From an uncultured Christensenella sp. (GTDB lineage: Bacteria; Bacillota; Clostridia; Christensenellales; Borkfalkiaceae), in the NCBI GenBank assembly GCA_910577875.1, contig CAJTNY010000013.1, positions 1 to 44,262 on the forward strand: a DNA stretch of 44,262 nucleotides, written 5' to 3'. Shown in pieces: positions 25,859 to 34,570 of the stretch. The position numbers and the translations under genes are program-made. Positions within the stretch are counted from its first letter, which is position 1. Every line of letters begins with the position of its first letter. The notes under the pieces are model-generated. The model worked only from the letters and a program-made list of their open reading frames with translations. It was not told the origin of the DNA and made no database searches.

Positions 25859-27667
25859 TTAGCCTCTGTTCATATTGTAGGTACAAGGTATCCACTTCAC
25901 CGACGAAGAAGTATCGAGCCTGACGTAGTCCACTCCGGGACCGCCGACGCTTCCTTTGTTTAAAGTATTGTCGTGTACGGCAATCTGAATTACGTTCCAG
26001 CCCTTGGCAAGCGTTACCGTGCCGAACTTGTACTCTTTGAAAGAAGTATATTTATCGCCGCCCTCGACTCTGGCCGAACCGTAATCTACCGTGGTGCGCG
26101 TACCAGAAGTATCATTGCCTTCGTAAGTGTAAATGCCGAGCGAAGACGGGTTAAACGTTACCGTTCCCATTTCCGAGCCCATCGCGATATATAACGGCAC
26201 TGCGGCGAGCGCTTCGTCTGCGTAAACAACGAATTCAAGCGTTATCGTCTTATTATGCAGATAATTGACGAACGCTCCGCCCGACGCGAAATCGAGCATC
26301 GTGTCAATAAGTCCTTCCGCCGAGGGAGAAGATGAATAACCCGTACCCTGTTTACCTGTAAGGTCGATATATTCAGCCTCGAACCTTCCGTTAGCGGGAG
26401 CCTGCAAAGGTTCGTTGATACGGAAATATATTGTTACCGTGCGGGGAGAGAAGTCCTCCGCTTCCGCGGTTACTTTAAAGTTCATAAGCTTGACGACTTT
26501 CGTCGGCGTGCCCGTAACTTTTCCGTCGGCAGTAACTTCAAGACCGTATTCGTTTTTAAGCGCGTCCGCATCTTCCTTAGTCATCGTATAAGTGATTTTT
26601 ACGCCTTCGCCCGCGTCAGCGGTAGCAATGTCGTAATTTGCTTTTTCGCCTTTCGTAAGAACTCCGCTGAGCGATTCGTATTTGATACGTTGTGGACGGA
26701 CCGAAAGACTGAAATCACGCGTCAGCTCTTCGCAAGCTCCAGCCTTGGCTACAACGCTGAAATTACAGTCCGTACGAGTCTCGCTCTTGCCGATAATCGC
26801 ACCGTTTGGATAGAGAACTATACCCTCAGGCAGAGTACTGCCGTCGGCGAGTTCGTAAGTAATGTTGTTGCCGTTAAGAGCGGCGGCGTTGCCTGCCGCG
26901 CCCGACTGGTTGACGTACTGCGTGCCGACGTAAGCGTTTTCCAGCTCCTTAACGCCGTCCGCAATTCCGAAGTTGACTATTTTCGAAGAAGTAGTGCTCT
27001 TGTGGTCTATTACGACATCTATGATAAACTCTCTCGTAGTAGCCGAGAATCCTTTCGATGATGCCGTTACCGTGAACGGGGTTCCGGGTCCGACCTTCGT
27101 CGGGGTACCCGTTATGGTTCCGTCGCTCGTCATTGTAAGCCCATCGGGAAGTTTTCCGCCGAGTTTGTAACTTACCTCTATTTCTTCGTTCTCGACGTAA
27201 GCAACCGAAGCCGCGTAAGGAACGTCCACTCTTGCGTCCGCAAGCGTTCTGCCTGAATAATCTAAATAAGGGTTGACTACGCTTACCGTAATTTCTGCCG
27301 TTACGGATTCGCATTTTTCCGCGCTAGCCGTCACGTCTACTTTGAATTTTTTCACTTTGTCGTATTTGCCTCTGATAGTACCGTCGTCGGCAACGGTTAA
27401 CGCGCCTTCGAAAGCAGTATTGAGCTTCTGCGCATCTTCCTCGGTAAGCGAATAACTTAATTCCGCTCCGTTCGAAGCGGTAGCCGTCGCAACCGTACCC
27501 GAGTTTTCCACGCCTATTATGCTCTCGCAGACCGCGTTTTCATAAGTGATGACACCCGCCTGCAATTCGGGAATCTTATTTACGTTTTTTTCGGTACAAC
27601 CTATACAGAAAGTCATCGCCATAACCGCGGCAATTCCGCCCGCTGTTATAAGTTTTTTTAATTTCAA
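25859..27667 (-). CDS. Secreted lipoprotein with putative-Ig repeats and carbohydrate-binding-like C-terminus
   Basis: A 602-aa protein starting at TTG with GGAGG 5 bases upstream. The signal ends in FCIGC, a lipobox, so it should be a lipoprotein. At least four He_PIG-like (putative Ig) domains follow, each with the hallmark of the type LPDGLTMTSDGTITGTPTKVG. Residues from about 430 (FEAEYIDLTGKQGTGYSSS) to the end look like a CBM6/35-type carbohydrate-binding beta-sandwich (GWNVIQIAVHD, GGPGVDYVRL). No enzyme motif is present, so it probably binds glycan and presents it to the GH3 enzymes encoded on either side. A hairpin separates it from the upstream GH3 gene. Confidence 0.85.
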   Translation of the reverse strand: MKLKKLITAGGIAAVMAMTFCIGCTEKNVNKIPELQAGVITYENAVCESIIGVENSGTVATATASNGAELSYSLTEEDAQKLNTAFEGALTVADDGTIRGKYDKVKKFKVDVTASAEKCESVTAEITVSVVNPYLDYSGRTLADARVDVPYAASVAYVENEEIEVSYKLGGKLPDGLTMTSDGTITGTPTKVGPGTPFTVTASSKGFSATTREFIIDVVIDHKSTTSSKIVNFGIADGVKELENAYVGTQYVNQSGAAGNAAALNGNNITYELADGSTLPEGIVLYPNGAIIGKSETRTDCNFSVVAKAGACEELTRDFSLSVRPQRIKYESLSGVLTKGEKANYDIATADAGEGVKITYTMTKEDADALKNEYGLEVTADGKVTGTPTKVVKLMNFKVTAEAEDFSPRTVTIYFRINEPLQAPANGRFEAEYIDLTGKQGTGYSSSPSAEGLIDTMLDFASGGAFVNYLHNKTITLEFVVYADEALAAVPLYIAMGSEMGTVTFNPSSLGIYTYEGNDTSGTRTTVDYGSARVEGGDKYTSFKEYKFGTVTLAKGWNVIQIAVHDNTLNKGSVGGPGVDYVRLDTSSSVKWIPCTYNMNRG

Positions 27668-27699
27668 AATAACCTCCGTCTGTTTGAATTTTTAAATAT

Positions 27700-27728
27700 G
27701 CGGGAACCGCATCAAACGCGGCTCCCGC
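27700..27728 (-). terminator. Intercistronic hairpin within the operon
   Basis: gcgggagccgc / gcggttcccgc, 11 bp with one G-T pair, then atatttaaaaa on the minus strand. It is a weak terminator or a processing/attenuation site that would lower expression of the two downstream genes. Confidence 0.5.
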
Positions 27729-27742
27729 AATCGCCTGTATGA

Positions 27743-30700
27743 TTATTTGTTACGGGATTTTTTCCTTACCGCAATCACAGCTGCTCCTGCAAGCGCAACC
27801 GCGCCGATAGTTATTCCGAAGCCCGCGTCCAACGCCGAACCGCAACCCTTCTTCTTTTCGGGGTCGGGTTTTTCCTCTGTGGGAGGCGTAACATCGGGAG
27901 GATTCGTTCCTTCTGCCGCCGCTACCGTGAGCGTAAACTCGGTAACCGTTGCCTCTGCGCAACCTTCAGCCCAAGCAGCTACTTTAACCGTAAAGTCACC
28001 AGTTTCGACGGGTGTTCCGGAAAGTTTGCCGTCCGCAGACAGCGCAAGTCCTTCGGGAAGTCCCGATGCGGAATAGATTATTCCGTCCGCGCCCGTTGCT
28101 TTTGCCAAATCAGCACTGTACGCCGTACCGGACGTCGCTTTATCGAGCGCCCCGCCCGTAAACGCAAGCGTTTTAGCGTCGCCGACGTTAATAGTTACTT
28201 CCTTGCTCAGATCCTGTGCGCCCGCGCTCTTTGCAACGATTGTGACTTTCTTCGTTCCTTTTTCGGAAGGAGTACCTACAATCGCGCCTTCGGAGGAAAG
28301 CGCCATACCCGCGGGAAGCGTACCGTTCAATTCGTAAGTTACGTCCGCACCCTTGATTTCGGAAGAAACGTCTATTCTTGCGAATTTGTTTACTGTTACG
28401 TTTGCGCTCGTTGCGCCTTTATAGCTGAGTCCGCCGCCGACGGTGAGTTCGAGTACAAGTGCCTGACCGATAAAGCCTTTATCGTCTTTGAGTGAAACGG
28501 TCATCGTATATTTGCCCGCAACCGCGTCCTGAGCTATCGTGCCGCTTATCGCGCCCGTAGTTTTGTCAATGGTGATTCCCTTCGGAGCACCAGAAAGCAC
28601 GTATTCGCACTTGGTGTAAATTTCGCTCTTGGCGTTGTAAGAAACGCTACTGCCCGCAGAGAAATTACCTAAATCTTTCGAGAAGACATTCGCCGCATAA
28701 TGTTCTGAAGTATATCTCGTTCCGAGTCTGTTCATAGCGTTGCTGTTGACAACGGTATAAAGCACCGATTTCGCCGCTCTGCGCAATGCCGCAATGTGAG
28801 TAGGCGTGTTAACGTTGGATATTTCCGCATTGGCCGTCCAACCCGAACCGCCGAGCCACAAGTCGTTTCCTGCGCGAACCATTTTATCCGCCGACATATA
28901 GGAATTTGCCCAGTCGGTAACTACAAGTCCTCTGAAACCCCATTCGTCGCGGAGTATTTGTGTGAGCAACGAATAGCTTGCGCCCGCCCACGAATATCCG
29001 AAACGGTTGAATGCGCTCATCATACCCGTAGCGCCACCGTTTTTGACGGAAATTTCAAACGCTTTAAGATAAATTTCTCTCATTGTCTGCTCGTCAGCCC
29101 AGGTTGCAAGGTCTGTTCTGTTGCTTTCCTGGTCGTTGAGAGCAAAATGTTTAAGCATTACGAATACACCCTTGGACTGCGCGCCCTTGACAACGTTCGC
29201 GCAAATCTGTCCGGCAAGCAAGGGGTCTTCCGAATAGTACTCGAAATTTCTGCCCGAGAACGGCGAACGGTGAATATTGTTGCCGGGTGCGTACCAGCCG
29301 TTGTATCCGCCTTTAACGCCGTTGGAAGATTTGGATGCGCCTTCGCCGCCCCATATGCCTTCTTCGCCGACCGCTTCGCCCATATCGAGCGCAAGTTCTT
29401 TATTCCATGTCGATGCAACTACGATGGGTGAAGCGTACGAGCAAGTATTTCCTACCCAGTTGTTGCCCGAACCCTGTACAAAGCCGGTAGGCCCGTCGGG
29501 AGTAATGGAAATAGGCACGTCTATATCGAGCATCTGATTAGTTACGAAGTAGCCCGTTGAAACGGTATCTTTCAGGTCCTGAATAGTCAACTGGTCCATA
29601 AACGCTTCCCAGCGGTCGTCCTCGTATTCGATCCCGACAAGCATCGACGCTTTAATATCCGTCTGACGCGTTGTAGCCTGGGTCGGCATTTCGTCGGTGT
29701 ACCAGGGCTTGTTTTTATCGTAATTTGCGTCTGCTTTTCCGTGTCCTTCCTCAGCCTTGGTCTGCTCATCGCCCGAAATTTTAACTTCGTCAGCCGCGGG
29801 AGGTTCGGGGAACGTTCCTTCGAAATCAGCTCTCGTCATAAGCTTTGAATGCGCGCCCCAAATTTCATTGGAATCCACATCGAAATACTCGCTTACATAG
29901 TCGAATCTGTTTTCGATTTCTGTACCCGTTTTTTCGTCTGTATCGTAATACTCTTCGTCGTCGAGCGAGTAAGTCTTTTTCGCTGTATTCTCGTTCGCCC
30001 ATAAATGTGACCCGTCACCGACGTAAATCGTATAATCGCCGTCGTCAAGTTCGTAGCCTACAATACCGTTTGCATTCGCGTCGTTATAGTCATAAGAAGC
30101 CATATCGCGCACTTTCATAGAAACTCGTACGGTCTGACTCATACCAGGCTGTAAAATCTCCGTCTTTTCGAAAGCGCCGAGAGCAACGTGCGATTTTTCG
30201 ATTTCTCCCTCGGTATAGGGCGCGGAATAATACATTTGCACAACTTCTTTGCCCGCGACTTTACCGGTATTCGTAACCGTTACGTCCGCTTCGATTACTC
30301 CGTTTTTATCGATAGTTTTCGTTAAGAATTTGACTTGTTTTTCAAATGTGGTATACGAAAGTCCGTGACCGAAAGGATAAACGACGTTCTCGTCGTACCA
30401 GCTTCCTCCCTCTTCGTATCCGCGCGTTTCGTAATAGCGGTAACCTATGTAAATGCTTTCGTCGTACTCGACGAAATTGATACCCGTATTGCCGTTCGCC
30501 TGCGTCTTATACGAGCTCGTATAGTTGGTCCCGAAGTTCGCAAACGTAGGGTCTTTCTTGAAATCTTTCGCGTATATATCGACAAGTCTGCCCGAAGGAT
30601 TTACTTCTCCGTTCAAAACTTTGCCGAGCGCGTTAATACCGCTGCCGCCGGGGAAACCGAGCCACAAAATAGAATTGACGCCCGTATCCTCCTTTAAGTC

Positions 30701-31522
30701 GCCAAGCTCGAACGACGTACCCATATTGAGTACTATTACGACGTTTTCGAAATTCTGCTTTGCAAGCGCAATCATATCTTTTTCGTTATCGTCGAGTTCG
30801 AGATAATGGTCGCCCGTAGCAGCGTCGCCCGTAGTGTTTAAGTTGGTTCTGCCCGCATAATGTCCTTTCGTTACGGGGCCTTGAGGTCCGTTGAGAGCAT
30901 AATCGGTGTAATTCGTGCACAGATCCGCGCCTTCGCCGCCCGCGCGCGCTATTACAACAACCGCCGCATCGTCATAGTTTTTGAAAGAGTTTTTAAGCCC
31001 GTCGTCGTAATTTGCAACGGGAGTCTCTCCCGTAACGATAGCTACGCCGCCCGTACCGGAAGTTCCGTCGCGTCCTATACCGGACTTTTTATTATCTTCA
31101 TAGAATGCTTTTAGTTCGGGGTTTACATCAAATCCTGCATTTGCAAGACTGTCGTAAAGGTCGTAATACTGCACCCCGCCGAGTCCGCTTCCGTCCGCGC
31201 CGGAAGCAGAACCGCCGCCGCCGTAGAAAGGTTTTACGGAGTTTTTGCCGAACACGGATATTTTGGTTCCCGCTTTCAAAGGCAGAGATTTATTTTCGTT
31301 CTTTAAAAGGACAATGCCTTCTTCTACTATTTTCTGGTTTAATTCGTTAGCGCGCTGCAATGCGTCCTGAGCACTGACCGCTTCGGAACGGAACTGCGAA
31401 ACATAATCCCTGCCCGTCGCCGCGGTAGCCGTAAGAGGCGCAACGCACATAGTGCAGGCAACCGCCAGACTTGCGCACAGAGTCAACTTTTTGCCTAAGC
31501 TTTTTTTGGTTTTGTTAGTCAT
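27743..31522 (-). CDS. Secreted GH3 glycosidase with permuted domain order and C-terminal Gly-Cys-Gly anchor tail
   Basis: A 1259-aa protein with a signal peptide (LTLCASLAVACTMCVAPLTATAA). As in its neighbour, the GH3 C-type domain is first (IVEEGIVLLKNENKSLPLKAGT), then a fibronectin-III-like part (VVYPFGHGLSYTTFE). The catalytic barrel is last (TPDGPTGF, SGRNFEYYSEDPLLAG, KHFALNDQESNR). The nucleophile Asp is in VVTDWANSY. Three He_PIG-like domains follow (ALSSEGAIVGTPSEKG type). The protein ends with a TPPTEEKPDPEKKKGCGSA linker, a membrane helix and RKKSRNK, which looks like a sorting or anchoring tail. AGGAGG precedes the ATG. It is the second gene of the operon after the esterase. Confidence 0.92.
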   Translation of the reverse strand: MTNKTKKSLGKKLTLCASLAVACTMCVAPLTATAATGRDYVSQFRSEAVSAQDALQRANELNQKIVEEGIVLLKNENKSLPLKAGTKISVFGKNSVKPFYGGGGSASGADGSGLGGVQYYDLYDSLANAGFDVNPELKAFYEDNKKSGIGRDGTSGTGGVAIVTGETPVANYDDGLKNSFKNYDDAAVVVIARAGGEGADLCTNYTDYALNGPQGPVTKGHYAGRTNLNTTGDAATGDHYLELDDNEKDMIALAKQNFENVVIVLNMGTSFELGDLKEDTGVNSILWLGFPGGSGINALGKVLNGEVNPSGRLVDIYAKDFKKDPTFANFGTNYTSSYKTQANGNTGINFVEYDESIYIGYRYYETRGYEEGGSWYDENVVYPFGHGLSYTTFEKQVKFLTKTIDKNGVIEADVTVTNTGKVAGKEVVQMYYSAPYTEGEIEKSHVALGAFEKTEILQPGMSQTVRVSMKVRDMASYDYNDANANGIVGYELDDGDYTIYVGDGSHLWANENTAKKTYSLDDEEYYDTDEKTGTEIENRFDYVSEYFDVDSNEIWGAHSKLMTRADFEGTFPEPPAADEVKISGDEQTKAEEGHGKADANYDKNKPWYTDEMPTQATTRQTDIKASMLVGIEYEDDRWEAFMDQLTIQDLKDTVSTGYFVTNQMLDIDVPISITPDGPTGFVQGSGNNWVGNTCSYASPIVVASTWNKELALDMGEAVGEEGIWGGEGASKSSNGVKGGYNGWYAPGNNIHRSPFSGRNFEYYSEDPLLAGQICANVVKGAQSKGVFVMLKHFALNDQESNRTDLATWADEQTMREIYLKAFEISVKNGGATGMMSAFNRFGYSWAGASYSLLTQILRDEWGFRGLVVTDWANSYMSADKMVRAGNDLWLGGSGWTANAEISNVNTPTHIAALRRAAKSVLYTVVNSNAMNRLGTRYTSEHYAANVFSKDLGNFSAGSSVSYNAKSEIYTKCEYVLSGAPKGITIDKTTGAISGTIAQDAVAGKYTMTVSLKDDKGFIGQALVLELTVGGGLSYKGATSANVTVNKFARIDVSSEIKGADVTYELNGTLPAGMALSSEGAIVGTPSEKGTKKVTIVAKSAGAQDLSKEVTINVGDAKTLAFTGGALDKATSGTAYSADLAKATGADGIIYSASGLPEGLALSADGKLSGTPVETGDFTVKVAAWAEGCAEATVTEFTLTVAAAEGTNPPDVTPPTEEKPDPEKKKGCGSALDAGFGITIGAVALAGAAVIAVRKKSRNK

Positions 31523-31551
31523 AATTCCTCCTGTTAAAAATTACCGCCCGT

Positions 31552-31575
31552 GCGGGGCGCGGGAACGCGCCCCGC
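31552..31575 (-). terminator. GC-rich intercistronic hairpin after the esterase gene
   Basis: gcggggcgcg / cgcgccccgc, a perfect 10-bp stem with a 4-nt loop. The minus-strand run that follows is acgggcggtaattttt, so termination is probably partial. It lies between esterase and GH3. Confidence 0.55.
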
Positions 31576-31594
31576 TTAAAGCGGTTGTGTTTAA

Positions 31595-34393
31595 TTAAGA
31601 CTGTGCGGGAGTTTTTGCCTGAGCCGCAATCCAACCCCACATTGTAACGTCAGCATCGTTAATCTGAACCTTTTCGGTGCTTGCGGGATTCAAATCTCCG
31701 ATTAAGAGCGCACCGTCCGTGCCTGTTCCCGTATGAGTCTGAACGTTTACGCACTCGTCGCGCAAAGCATATATCCAGGACCAGTGACCGTCGTAGTCGG
31801 TAGTTCCGACCTTTACGTTTTCAAAGAGCGAATAATATACGCTCGTAGAGCCCGCGTTCACCAATTTGAGATAGAGTTCGTTGGTGTTCTGTTCAAGCAA
31901 ATTACCGTACGTTACGGGTTCCCACCAATTTGCGCCCTGTCTTTTCTCGGCAATGGGAAGAGTACCGTCGTTCTTGGAATGCGTGAACCAGATGGGAATA
32001 TCTTTGAGCTTTTCAATCATTGCGTCCGTAATATACTGCGTGTCGTAGCAAGCCGATACGGGATAAGCCGCCGCAAAGTATTCGCCGTGGTCCGCCAAAA
32101 GTTCCAAAGTCATCCAGCCTCCGTTGGAGCATCCGCCGATATAAATACGGTTGAGGTCGATGTCTGTATTAGTCGTTTCGGCATACTGTTTGATGAGCTT
32201 GAACAGCGATTCCGTATAAACGGAGTTTTCGGGAGAGCTTGCCTGCGCGCCGTCGCCTATATCCATCCACTGCGTAGGCGACTGGGGAGCGAGTACGTAA
32301 GCGCCCGCGAGAGTGTCGTTCTTGAAATATTTCTGAATTTTTTCGTTTGAAAGTCCGGTAACCTGGTTTCCGAGAATCGCGATTGTCGGGTCCGTACCGC
32401 CTTCGCCGCCGCCGTGAAGCCAAATGATAAGCGGATTCTTGCCGTTGTCTTTCTTTAACGCTTCGGGCTCGTATGCTCCGTACATAAGGTTAATCGTTCT
32501 TTCAGCGTCGTTCCAAGTAATGCTGTCGCTGAAAGTACCGTCGACTTTCCAGTCCGCAAGGCAGGGGATTTCTTTAGTCGCGGTAACCGTTCCCGTGAAC
32601 TTGGTGTAAGTATCCGTGCCGATTGTCAAAGAATTGATTGTAATAGTTACGGCATTCAAATCTTTCCAAAGATTTTTAGCCGTCTCCTGATTGTACGTAA
32701 AAGGCGAAAGATTTTCGTTGAACGACCACCGTCCGTAAGTTACCGCGTATTCGATAGCCACGTAAGCGGATTCCGTCGCGCTTTCCGCGAGTTTTTCTCC
32801 GTTTTCGTCGCAGAGATAAACTTTATCTCCCGTTCCGCCCAATTTTTCGCTCCAGGAAACAGTGAACGGATTTGACGTTGCGATTGCCGTTGCGGGAATA
32901 TTTTCGGTAAAGCCGAGTATCGCTTTTTCGACAGCAGGTCCGCCTTCGTAACCGCCGATAACGAGCGCTACTTCTACGTTTTTATCGTAGTTAACGTCGG
33001 GCGCGGGAGGCGCGGGAAGCGTTTCTTCTCCGGAAACGGCGTCGCCGTTAGCGGAAGTTATATTGAGAGTAGTCTCTATATCGAGACAGTCCATATTGGG
33101 AACAGTAGTATCGGCTACGGTTATAACAAGCGAATTAATACCTGCTTCTATATCAAGTTCGCCGAAAGATATAGGGTCCCAATATAAGTTCCAGGTCATA
33201 GGCTTTTCCGGACCCGCTCCGCGTAGGGTAGCAGGCTGGAAGTTTACAGCGTTATCGTTAAATTTAACAGTAAAATCTTTAGTCGAAACAGTCTGGTCGG
33301 CGACATACATATTCGCCCAGTTGCCATCCGCAGGCACTTGAACGGCATTACTTGTTGCGCGCAACGAAATCGTTGCTCTGCCTGCCGTTTCGGATCTGAA
33401 CGTAAAGGTTACGGTATTGCCTTTAACTCCCAGATATCCTATCGAAGTTTTGCCGCTCGCAGTCGCGATATTGTTCTCGATAAAACCTGTCCCGGCTGAA
33501 TTCTCGGAAGACTGTGTGCCCGTGATTTTAGCCCCTTCCGCTTCGATACGGTAGCCTACCTTGTTGCCTTCGTGGCTCTTCAAAGTCTTGACGGGCATCG
33601 TTATTACGCCGAAATGAGCGTACAGCGTAGCGTTTTCCGTTACGGTATATGTATCGAAATTAACTTTATCTCCGCCTTCGGCTTCGGTATACCAGCCGAG
33701 GAATTCGTCGCCGCTCTTTGAAGCGGAGGGAACGCCTGTAAGCTTTCCGCCTTCGTCAACGGTCAGTTTGTCTACGCCTACAAGCTCGCCGCCGTTAGCG
33801 TCGAATGTAACGGTATACTGTTTAATCCAGTGAGCGTAAATAGTCGTGTTCTCGGTAACCTTGTCGAACATAGGAAGGACTTTTTTACCGCCTTCGGCAG
33901 CATCAAACCAGCCTTCGAGACGGTAACCGTCTCTCGTGACAGCAGGAGCTTTCGGAACAAGACCGTCCGCACCGGCTTCGACTTTCACCATGTCCTTACC
34001 GTCTATTTTACCGCCGTTCGCATTGAACGTAACTTCTATCTTTTCAGCGGGAGGCGGAGTTACCGTCTTTTCGGTGTAGTGAGCGTATAAAGTTATATCT
34101 TTCGTAACTTTATATGTACCCAAATCGATTTTATCGCCGTCGGTCGCAAGCGTGTACCAACCGTCGAAATCGTAACCTTCTTTTGCCGCCGCGGGGGCGC
34201 CGCTGATAGTTTTGTTTTCTTCTACCTTCACGGTAGCATTGCCGTTAAGCTCGCCGCCGTTCGCGTCGAACGTAACAGTGTAAGTAGTCGCGGCAGGTTC
34301 GGGGTCTTTGCCGTTATCGCAGGCCGCGAACGCAAAGCAAAGTGCGAACGCAATCGCCGTACAAAGAACCGCAAGTAGTTTTTTAACCTTCAT
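31595..34393 (-). CDS. Secreted esterase lipoprotein with InlB_B/Flg_new repeats
   Basis: A 932-aa protein. The signal ends in AFAAC (lipobox). Three Listeria-Bacteroides (InlB_B) repeats of about 75 residues follow, each YTVTFDANGGELxG...GYxxxGWYT...ITLYAHY. A carbohydrate-binding-like domain comes next (VGYRIEAEGAKITG...). The C-terminal half has an Ig-like predomain and an alpha/beta-hydrolase of the polyhydroxybutyrate-depolymerase/feruloyl-esterase type: IIWLHGGGEGGTD (oxyanion loop), IYIGGCSNGGWMT (nucleophile Ser), HSKNDGTLP (Asp) and DYDGHWSW (His). It probably removes ester groups from plant or host glycans outside the cell. The start chosen has GGAGG 6 bases upstream. It is the first gene of the four-gene operon, preceded by LytTR-like repeats. 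Confidence 0.88.
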   Translation of the reverse strand: MKVKKLLAVLCTAIAFALCFAFAACDNGKDPEPAATTYTVTFDANGGELNGNATVKVEENKTISGAPAAAKEGYDFDGWYTLATDGDKIDLGTYKVTKDITLYAHYTEKTVTPPPAEKIEVTFNANGGKIDGKDMVKVEAGADGLVPKAPAVTRDGYRLEGWFDAAEGGKKVLPMFDKVTENTTIYAHWIKQYTVTFDANGGELVGVDKLTVDEGGKLTGVPSASKSGDEFLGWYTEAEGGDKVNFDTYTVTENATLYAHFGVITMPVKTLKSHEGNKVGYRIEAEGAKITGTQSSENSAGTGFIENNIATASGKTSIGYLGVKGNTVTFTFRSETAGRATISLRATSNAVQVPADGNWANMYVADQTVSTKDFTVKFNDNAVNFQPATLRGAGPEKPMTWNLYWDPISFGELDIEAGINSLVITVADTTVPNMDCLDIETTLNITSANGDAVSGEETLPAPPAPDVNYDKNVEVALVIGGYEGGPAVEKAILGFTENIPATAIATSNPFTVSWSEKLGGTGDKVYLCDENGEKLAESATESAYVAIEYAVTYGRWSFNENLSPFTYNQETAKNLWKDLNAVTITINSLTIGTDTYTKFTGTVTATKEIPCLADWKVDGTFSDSITWNDAERTINLMYGAYEPEALKKDNGKNPLIIWLHGGGEGGTDPTIAILGNQVTGLSNEKIQKYFKNDTLAGAYVLAPQSPTQWMDIGDGAQASSPENSVYTESLFKLIKQYAETTNTDIDLNRIYIGGCSNGGWMTLELLADHGEYFAAAYPVSACYDTQYITDAMIEKLKDIPIWFTHSKNDGTLPIAEKRQGANWWEPVTYGNLLEQNTNELYLKLVNAGSTSVYYSLFENVKVGTTDYDGHWSWIYALRDECVNVQTHTGTGTDGALLIGDLNPASTEKVQINDADVTMWGWIAAQAKTPAQS

Positions 34394-34475
34394 TTCTTTC
34401 CTCCATAAGAATATTCCGAACATTTTTTGTTCGTACATAACAGATTAATATACACATTATTAAATGTAAATACCT

Positions 34476-34505
34476 GTGTCACAAGCGGGTAAAAAAGCGT
34501 CACAT
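34476..34505 (-). promoter_or_regulatory. Putative LytTR-type direct-repeat binding site
   Basis: On the minus strand ATGTGACGC and TTGTGACAC (7 of 9 identical) are separated by exactly 12 bp, a 21-bp phase. LytTR regulators such as AgrA and VirR bind two 9-bp direct repeats with 12-13 bp between. The site is about 80 bp upstream of the esterase start and downstream of the terminator of the LytTR two-component operon. A poor promoter-like TTTACA follows about 6 bp later, as expected for an activated promoter. Confidence 0.6.
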
Positions 34506-34521
34506 ATATATTTCCGTAAAC

Positions 34522-34561
34522 AAAAACACCCCGACGGACATACGCCGGTCGGGGTGTTTTT
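34522..34561 (-). terminator. Intrinsic terminator of the two-component operon
   Basis: aaaaacaccccgac / gtcggggtgttttt, a perfect 14-bp stem with a 12-nt loop and T-runs on both strands, directly after the kinase stop codon. Confidence 0.9.
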
Positions 34562-34570
34562 ATTATTACG

